DNA of 64,000 nt, from NCBI RefSeq assembly GCF_019880555.1, contig NZ_JAINVU010000007.1, positions 1-64,000 on the forward strand, given 5' to 3'. The notes beneath the pieces are model-generated. The model had not been told where the DNA came from. It saw only the letters and a list, made by a program, of their open reading frames with translations, and did no database searches. Position 1 is the stretch's first letter. Each line of letters opens with the position of its first letter. The DNA comes from Hephaestia mangrovi (GTDB lineage: Bacteria; Pseudomonadota; Alphaproteobacteria; Sphingomonadales; Sphingomonadaceae). The translations under genes and the position numbers were made by a program. This document shows, piece after piece, positions 59,480-64,000 of the stretch.

Positions 59480-61360
59480 TCAGTGGTAAGACAGAGTCCA
59501 GCCAATGGTGAGCGGTGCGTCCAGCTCGACGGCGCCGCGGTGGCAGCTGACCCGGCTGTGCAGTGCACCGCTCGGCGCGCGAAAGGGGGGAACGTCTACT
59601 GGCTCTGCGGTACATCGGCCCAGGCCTGTCGCACGAAACCGTGAGACTTCGCCCTTGGCGAACGCAACTTCGGTCGGGCTGACCGCATGCGGCGCGGTTG
59701 AAAAGCCGACGAAATCCAGATCGATCGCGGCGATATCGATCTGTGCGCCACCGCTGGAATAGCGATCCTCGCGGGTTATGGAGCCCGGCGAGAAGACATA
59801 GCTGGTAGTGACGCGGATGCGTGGATCGCGCTGCGGCGCGTCCTGCCCCATCCGGTCCATCGCATCCATGTGATAGGTAACGATCGTTCGGTCGCCCTGA
59901 TGACTGATCTCGATCTGCTTGAACCACGCCAGCGGCATCAGTACCGAGCCGTCGGCGAGCGTAAAACGTGGGACGAGCAGCGGATAATCGGCATCCGCTG
60001 CGCCCGAAAGCATGCCCGTCGAGGCGGGGATTGGGAAATAGGGGTTGTGCATGTGCTGCCCCTTGGCGCCGTTCACCAGTGGCAGCCCGATCACGTGACC
60101 GCGGTCGCGGATCGTCAGCAGGCCTCGATCATAATCGTCGCGCGCGAAATAAGTGAAGGTCGAGCGCGACAATGACTTGAGCCAGGCGGCGTAATCGGGC
60201 GCTGGTGCACGATCCTTGAAGCCGAGCTCGTTCCATTCCTCGTTGGTGTACAGATATTGTCGATCGAGGCTGAGATTCTCGCCGAAAATGCGGTGCTTTC
60301 CGCGATAGGCATCGGTGCGGCGGCCCTTATCCCACATGTTTACCGATCCAGTTTCGGGATCGACCCAGAAATCCATGTAGCGGGCTGCGACGCGCGATGA
60401 ATAGGCGTAGGCCATTCGCTCTTCGGTCGGCGACAACACGCCGAACTTTGCGGCGGCCGTCAGCACTTCCAGGAAGCAGGTCTCGCCATAGGGGCCGATG
60501 CTGCGGCCATATTCCCAGCCCTCGCCGGTCATGTTCAACCGCAGCAGCATCAATTCGGCCGATTTGCGCAGCCAGATCTTGAGCTCGGGCGGCGGCGCCA
60601 TTCCCGTCTCGATCAGCCGCTGGGCGATCTCGCCAGCCAGCAACACCGAATACCGATCGAAGCGCCCTTGGCCGTCGGTTTCGTCGGCGAAACCATATCG
60701 GCCCGAATATTGGCGATAATGATCGATCATGCGCTTGAGCAGCGCATCGCTCGCCGAGGCGTCTTCCCAGCCCATCAGCATCCGCAGCCGGGCGATCGAG
60801 AAAGCCACGCCGGTATAGTTGTTGGGCAGGTTGATCGGCTGCATCGTTTTGGCATCGACGAATGTACGCCAGTCGAGCTTTCGCCGCAGCTTGGCCAGGG
60901 TTGGCGCACTCACCGCGCTATCGAGCAAGCCGGCTTTTTTCAGCTTATAGAGCGCTGAAATATAGTAATAGATTCCCCAGCTCTCGTTGTCGTCGTCGAC
61001 GGTCATGTCGGCTATCGCACGATAATCGCGTAGATAGGCGTCGAACTTGGGGCTGCTGCGCGACGTATCGAGCAGCAGGTACGTCATCCCCGCGGCGATC
61101 TTGCCGGGCAAGAATTTGTCATGCGCGTCGAATACGCGAACGCCATCGAGCGTGGTATCGCGGCGCTGGTCGATCAGCTTGTGCAGCAGGCGGTCGAGCT
61201 GCGGCATGATCCGCCGCTCGACCGTCTGGTTCATCGGCGCCACCGTGGTGTAATAGGTGCCGTGCGGATCCTCGAGATTGGGGTGAGCGACCGGCGCGGC
61301 ACCGATCGACACCAGGGCAAGCAGCGCAGCCGAAGCGCGGATCGTGCGGGCGAGATTCAT
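59480..61360 (-). CDS. Large exported protein, probably polysaccharide-lyase-like (not recognised)
   Basis: This 626-residue protein starts MNLARTIRASAALLALVSIG with a signal peptide ending near GAAPVAHP. The first ~400 residues are helical with many aromatic and charged residues: NESWGIYYYISALYKLKKAG, NNYTGVAFSIARLRMLMGWE, GRFDRYSVLLAGEIAQRLIE and GEGWEYGRSIGPYGETCFLE. This is reminiscent of the (alpha/alpha) toroid of polysaccharide lyases and heparinase-like enzymes. The last ~200 (HVIGLPLVNGAKGQHMHNPY onward) look like an anti-parallel beta-sandwich. No family motif is certain. The gene context (GH105, GntR, TonB receptor) suggests action on a uronic-acid polymer. Confidence 0.6.
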   Translation of the reverse strand: MNLARTIRASAALLALVSIGAAPVAHPNLEDPHGTYYTTVAPMNQTVERRIMPQLDRLLHKLIDQRRDTTLDGVRVFDAHDKFLPGKIAAGMTYLLLDTSRSSPKFDAYLRDYRAIADMTVDDDNESWGIYYYISALYKLKKAGLLDSAVSAPTLAKLRRKLDWRTFVDAKTMQPINLPNNYTGVAFSIARLRMLMGWEDASASDALLKRMIDHYRQYSGRYGFADETDGQGRFDRYSVLLAGEIAQRLIETGMAPPPELKIWLRKSAELMLLRLNMTGEGWEYGRSIGPYGETCFLEVLTAAAKFGVLSPTEERMAYAYSSRVAARYMDFWVDPETGSVNMWDKGRRTDAYRGKHRIFGENLSLDRQYLYTNEEWNELGFKDRAPAPDYAAWLKSLSRSTFTYFARDDYDRGLLTIRDRGHVIGLPLVNGAKGQHMHNPYFPIPASTGMLSGAADADYPLLVPRFTLADGSVLMPLAWFKQIEISHQGDRTIVTYHMDAMDRMGQDAPQRDPRIRVTTSYVFSPGSITREDRYSSGGAQIDIAAIDLDFVGFSTAPHAVSPTEVAFAKGEVSRFRATGLGRCTAEPVDVPPFRAPSGALHSRVSCHRGAVELDAPLTIGWTLSYH

Positions 61361-61608
61361 GCGAACACTCCGATTGCCGGTTTGAAGATGCGGCCGAAAG
61401 CCTGGCTGCCGACGCAAGCCATGGCCTGATCGAGAGGACGCACGGGAATGGCAGTCGCGCATTCGTCGTCGCCGATCCTGGTCACCCGGGAGATGCGCTC
61501 TGCAAGCTGATCGACGGTCGGTTTGGCACCGGGATGATCGCCACGCGACGGCGCTTCACGACCCGCCTGAAACGTTCGAGCCATATTTGCGATGTTGGCA
61601 ACGCTCAT
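61357..61608 (-). CDS. Small hypothetical ORF coupled to the lyase-like gene, 83 residues
   Basis: The frame reads MSVANIANMARTFQAGREAP, then SRGDHPGAKPTVDQLAERIS, RVTRIGDDECATAIPVRPLD, QAMACVGSQAFGRIFKPAIG. Its ATG has a GAGAGGGG site upstream, and its TGA overlaps the lyase-like ATG (ATGA at 61357-61360). That coupling argues for translation. No signal peptide, membrane segment or family is seen. It could be a leader or a real small protein. Confidence 0.45.
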   Translation of the reverse strand: MSVANIANMARTFQAGREAPSRGDHPGAKPTVDQLAERISRVTRIGDDECATAIPVRPLDQAMACVGSQAFGRIFKPAIGVFA

Positions 61609-61663
61609 GACAAAGCCCCTCTCCTCGGGCCAGCGTTATCCCGCTGTTGCCCCATGATAAACA

Positions 61664-61797
61664 ACCGGTGTCATCGTCATCGAGCGTTCGCTGAAGAGCG
61701 CCCTGTGTTTTTCCTACGGGAATGGCCGGCTTCTTCCCTTGGTTGTCATACAACCTCAGTTCGACTTAAGTTGCGCTGCTACCGGTGTCAACACCGG
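61664..61797. promoter_or_regulatory. Operator cluster in the GntR / small-ORF control region
   Basis: Within the 220-base gap between the small ORF and the GntR gene lie three elements. ACCGGTGTCA is at 61664-61673. The inverted repeat GGTTGTCATACAACC is at 61741-61755, the exact reverse complement of the site at 59293-59307. CCGGTGTCAACACCGG is at 61782-61797, a perfect 7-base-arm palindrome. These are the likely binding sites of the FadR-type regulator and of a second, unlinked regulator. Confidence 0.6.
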
Positions 61798-61828
61798 AGT
61801 AGCCTGAATTGGAAAGCGACTTAAAAGC

Positions 61829-62557
61829 TCAGTTCTTGTTGAACGTATCGCGCATCAATTCATGGCGATCGTGGCTGTTGCGCATGTGCTGTGCGGCGGC
61901 CTCGCGTGCCGCCGGCGCATCCCCGCGGCTGATTGCATCGAAGATCGCCTGGTGATCGCGGGCGATTTCGCCGACGAAATTTTGGCGTGAAACAGCGCCC
62001 GGAATGTTGAGATATTGCGTCCGTGGCGGAACAAGCCTGACGCCGAGAAACTCGGTGAATCGCGTGAAATAATCGTTGCGCGTGGCCCGGCCGATTGCGG
62101 TATGGAATGCGGTGTCGGCGTTGACGGCGGCATCGACGTCGCTCGATTGCACCATCGCATCGATCGACGCTGCCATCGCCTTCAGGTCGGTCTCGTTGCG
62201 TCTCTCGGCTGCCAGCGCGGCCATCTCGATTTCCAGCGGTGTGCGCATTTCGAACAGCCGGTGGATGTCGTCGATCTCCCGCAATTCCTCGGCGGTTATC
62301 TGGAAGGCGCGATAGCGGGCGCCGTCGGCGACATAAGCGCCCGAGCCTCGACGCGATTCAAGCAGTCCGCGGGCGGCGAGTCGCGCGAATGCCTCGCGCA
62401 CAACCGTGCGGCTCACTCCCGCGCTGGCGACCACCGCGGCTTCTGTCGGAAAACGGGCTCCCGGCGGCAGCTCGCCCGACATGACGCGCCGTTCGAAATG
62501 GTCAACCAATTCATCAGCAAGCGCGGTCGCTTTCGTTATCGGGCCGGTCTTGGTCAC
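61829..62557 (-). CDS. FadR-subfamily GntR transcription regulator
   Basis: This ~242-residue regulator starts VTKTGPITKATALADELVDH at a GTG (62557). The TTG 36 bases upstream is less likely. The winged helix is FERRVMSGELPPGARFPTEA, VVASAGVSRTVVREAFARLA, ARGLLESRRGSGAYVADGAR. The C-terminal FCD domain has LFEMRTPLEIEMAALAAERR, a D-x3-H pattern in NADTAFHTAIGRATRNDYFT and HQAIFDAISRGDAPAAREAA, consistent with a metal-binding sugar-acid sensor. It sits between GH105 and the lyase-like gene and very likely controls them through TGGTTGT-type operators. Confidence 0.88.
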   Translation of the reverse strand: MTKTGPITKATALADELVDHFERRVMSGELPPGARFPTEAAVVASAGVSRTVVREAFARLAARGLLESRRGSGAYVADGARYRAFQITAEELREIDDIHRLFEMRTPLEIEMAALAAERRNETDLKAMAASIDAMVQSSDVDAAVNADTAFHTAIGRATRNDYFTRFTEFLGVRLVPPRTQYLNIPGAVSRQNFVGEIARDHQAIFDAISRGDAPAAREAAAQHMRNSHDRHELMRDTFNKN

Positions 62558-62763
62558 GGACGGGTATCTCGCTCCAAATCGTGGGACGAGCAAGCCTTAA
62601 GCCCGAGGCGGCGACAAGGATGCCGCTGCGACCGGCGTGGCCGCAGCGGCGTAGGGGGCAAGGCCGGGGAGGATGTCCGCCTTGCCTGGACCTGATGATG
62701 GAGCATCCGGCATCACCCAGGCGCTGGACCCGATCGAAGCCGGAATTGCCGGGAACGGCCGCT

Positions 62764-63888
62764 TCAATGCCTCCGATCCTCCCGGGCGAGCGAATAGACT
62801 GCGCTACCAGCGAGCAACAACGCGCCCGAACCATAGAATTGGGTAGCCGACGCAGATGCCGTGTCGGGGCGGTCGCCCACTTGCTGCACCCAGCCGAGCA
62901 TGCCGTTCGGCTGGACGGCGCGTTCGAGCGCCTGCCATCCGCGAACGACTATGGGCTGGTAAGTCGCGCGATCGAGCACGCCGAGTGAGATGCCGCTCGC
63001 CAGGGCGTAGGTGAACAGCGCCGTGCCGCTGCTCTCGGGTTGCTTGGCTTCGGTGTCGAGCAGTGAGGCGGACCAATAACCGTCCGGCTTTTGCAGCGCG
63101 GCGATCCGGCCGGCCATCGTGCGGAACAGGGTGCGATAATAGACGCGGCTTGGATCATCTGCCGGCAACGTATGGAGAATGCGGGCGAGCCCCGCCAACA
63201 CCCACCCGTTACCGCGCGACCAGAACAGCTTACGCCCGGCATCGTCGCGGCGGTCGAAAAAGCGGCTGTCGCGGAAAAACAGGCGTTCGCGCGGATCGAA
63301 AAGATATTGCGCGGTCGCGCGAAATTCCTGATCCGCGAAAGCCCCGTAGCGTGGATCGCCGGTCAGCTTGCTCAAGGCGAACAGCGTTGGCGGCGCCATG
63401 AACAGCGCATCGCACCAGCACCAGCGGGTGGTGCAGGGCGGGTCACCATGGCCGCTCGGGTCAGGTATGAAGGCCAGGTCGTTGGTCGGCCGGTGCGCCA
63501 GCAGATAGTCGTAATAACGCTGCATCGGCGCCAGCGCCGCCTTGCCGGCGCCATGCACCGCTGCCCATGCCCAAATCTGGCCGATCAATTGATCGTCGGC
63601 ATGGAACGGTCGACTGCCGAGCTGCCAGCGCTGTTGCCTGCCGAGCGCGAGAATTGGCGTGCGGTAGCGTGGGTCCCGATCAGCCAACGCGGTCATGCCG
63701 AGCCAGAATGTCGCTTGCTGCCAATCGAGCGGGTTAAGCGCGCCGGCATTGGCTGCGGGCATATGCGCGATAGAATCGCGATGCGCGAGCTGCCAGTTCG
63801 CCACGCGCTCGGTGGTGTGGAGGATCGAGCCGGGCGCGGGCAGCGTCGGTGCCGCCGCCACGGCGACTGTGATCAGCGCGGTCAGCAC
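62764..63888 (-). CDS. GH88/GH105 unsaturated uronyl hydrolase
   Basis: This ~374-residue (alpha/alpha)6-barrel hydrolase removes the unsaturated uronic acid left at chain ends by a polysaccharide lyase. It has the family pattern WQQATFWLGMTALADRDPRY, PFHADDQLIGQIWAWAAVHG, TTRWCWCDALFMAPPTLFAL (catalytic Asp region) and FWSRGNGWVLAGLARILHTL. A hydrophobic leader LTALITVAVAAAPTLPAPGS suggests export. The start GTG 63888 has no ribosome site, while a strong GGGGGAGAGA-ATG at 63959 opens a different frame that ends in the first codons here. A frameshift at the 5' end is therefore possible. Confidence 0.87.
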   Translation of the reverse strand: MLTALITVAVAAAPTLPAPGSILHTTERVANWQLAHRDSIAHMPAANAGALNPLDWQQATFWLGMTALADRDPRYRTPILALGRQQRWQLGSRPFHADDQLIGQIWAWAAVHGAGKAALAPMQRYYDYLLAHRPTNDLAFIPDPSGHGDPPCTTRWCWCDALFMAPPTLFALSKLTGDPRYGAFADQEFRATAQYLFDPRERLFFRDSRFFDRRDDAGRKLFWSRGNGWVLAGLARILHTLPADDPSRVYYRTLFRTMAGRIAALQKPDGYWSASLLDTEAKQPESSGTALFTYALASGISLGVLDRATYQPIVVRGWQALERAVQPNGMLGWVQQVGDRPDTASASATQFYGSGALLLAGSAVYSLAREDRRH

Positions 63889-63959
63889 GAGCGTGCAGCC
63901 GCAACGCGCTCACCGTCACCCGCTGCGTCCATGCGGGTTGCAAATCGGCTTGTGGTCAT
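63882..63959 (-). other. Short upstream frame with strong ribosome site, overlapping the GH105 start
   Basis: GGGGGAGAGA precedes an ATG at 63959, opening MTTSRFATRMDAAGDGERVA AARSC, which stops at 63882 inside the GH105 start. It is either a coupled leader peptide or the true N-terminus of the GH105 gene interrupted by a one- or two-base indel. Confidence 0.35.
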
Positions 63960-63991
63960 TTCTCTCCCCCGGGACATATTTCAAAATTTCC

Positions 63992-64000
63992 ACCGGTGTC
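63992..64000. promoter_or_regulatory. ACCGGTGTC element upstream of GH105 (cut by window end)
   Basis: This is a fourth copy of the ACCGGTGTC(A) element found at 59329, 61664 and 61781. It lies ~100 bases upstream of the GH105 start. The window ends before the final base and before any palindromic partner can be read. Confidence 0.5.

Noticed and set aside
59343..59927. 194-residue minus-strand frame across the lyase-like gene's 3' end
   Set aside because: It is an alternative frame over coding DNA that continues into the control region. It has no ribosome site and no family pattern.

Overview
The window is high-GC alphaproteobacterial DNA that looks like a Sphingomonadales (Sphingomonas-type) chromosome. 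The evidence is a LigJ/LigK-type aromatic catabolic block, two large TonB-dependent receptors, a trpGDC-moaC-moeA-lexA run ending against comEC, and a lexA promoter carrying the alphaproteobacterial SOS box (GTTC-N7-GTTC). Genes are dense and many are coupled by 4-base ATGA/GTGA overlaps.

Layout. (1) 1-2.7 kb: the 3' part of a TraA/MobF-type relaxase-helicase, then a graveyard of copper-resistance genes: an antisense YHS-domain remnant of a copper P-type ATPase, a headless ECF sigma factor and a broken multicopper oxidase. This is probably the scar of a conjugative element. (2) 2.8-19.9 kb: a catabolic island. Its left arm (minus strand) is oxoprolinase-like protein, LigB-type extradiol dioxygenase, MFS transporter, carboxylesterase and Rieske oxygenase. 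A divergent MarR regulator and ferredoxin reductase follow, then a TonB receptor, a 4,5-dihydroxyphthalate decarboxylase-like protein, LigK aldolase, a LysR regulator with two HTH domains, and LigJ hydratase. Together these could import an aromatic (perhaps esterified) compound, hydroxylate or demethylate it, cleave the ring, and finish through 4-oxalomesaconate to pyruvate and oxaloacetate. The substrate is not certain. (3) 20.5-25.5 kb: a 59-residue gene, an exported intradiol-dioxygenase-like protein, a two-component system, an EF-hand protein, a Spy-like periplasmic protein and a small zinc-ribbon protein, forming an apparent envelope module. (4) 26.2-44.9 kb: housekeeping genes: tRNA-Pro(CGG), ferredoxin-NADP reductase, CsgG-like protein, lepA, asparaginase, a DUF2336 protein with a histidine kinase lacking the phospho-acceptor His, gltA, gltX, comEC, lexA, moeA, moaC and trpCDG. 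(5) 45-55.9 kb: a transport, stress and energy cluster: two P-type ATPases, an AI-2E-family permease, PfkB kinase, PEP synthase, Hsp20 and small proteins. (6) 56-64 kb: a polysaccharide-use locus on the minus strand: GH105 hydrolase, FadR-type GntR regulator, a small ORF, a large exported lyase-like protein and a TonB receptor. Two identical inverted operators and four copies of ACCGGTGTC(A) are shared by its promoters.

The best candidates for new biology are the aromatic island (unusual gene combination, double-HTH LysR), the DUF2336/His-less kinase pair, and the GntR-controlled polysaccharide locus with its unrecognised enzyme.
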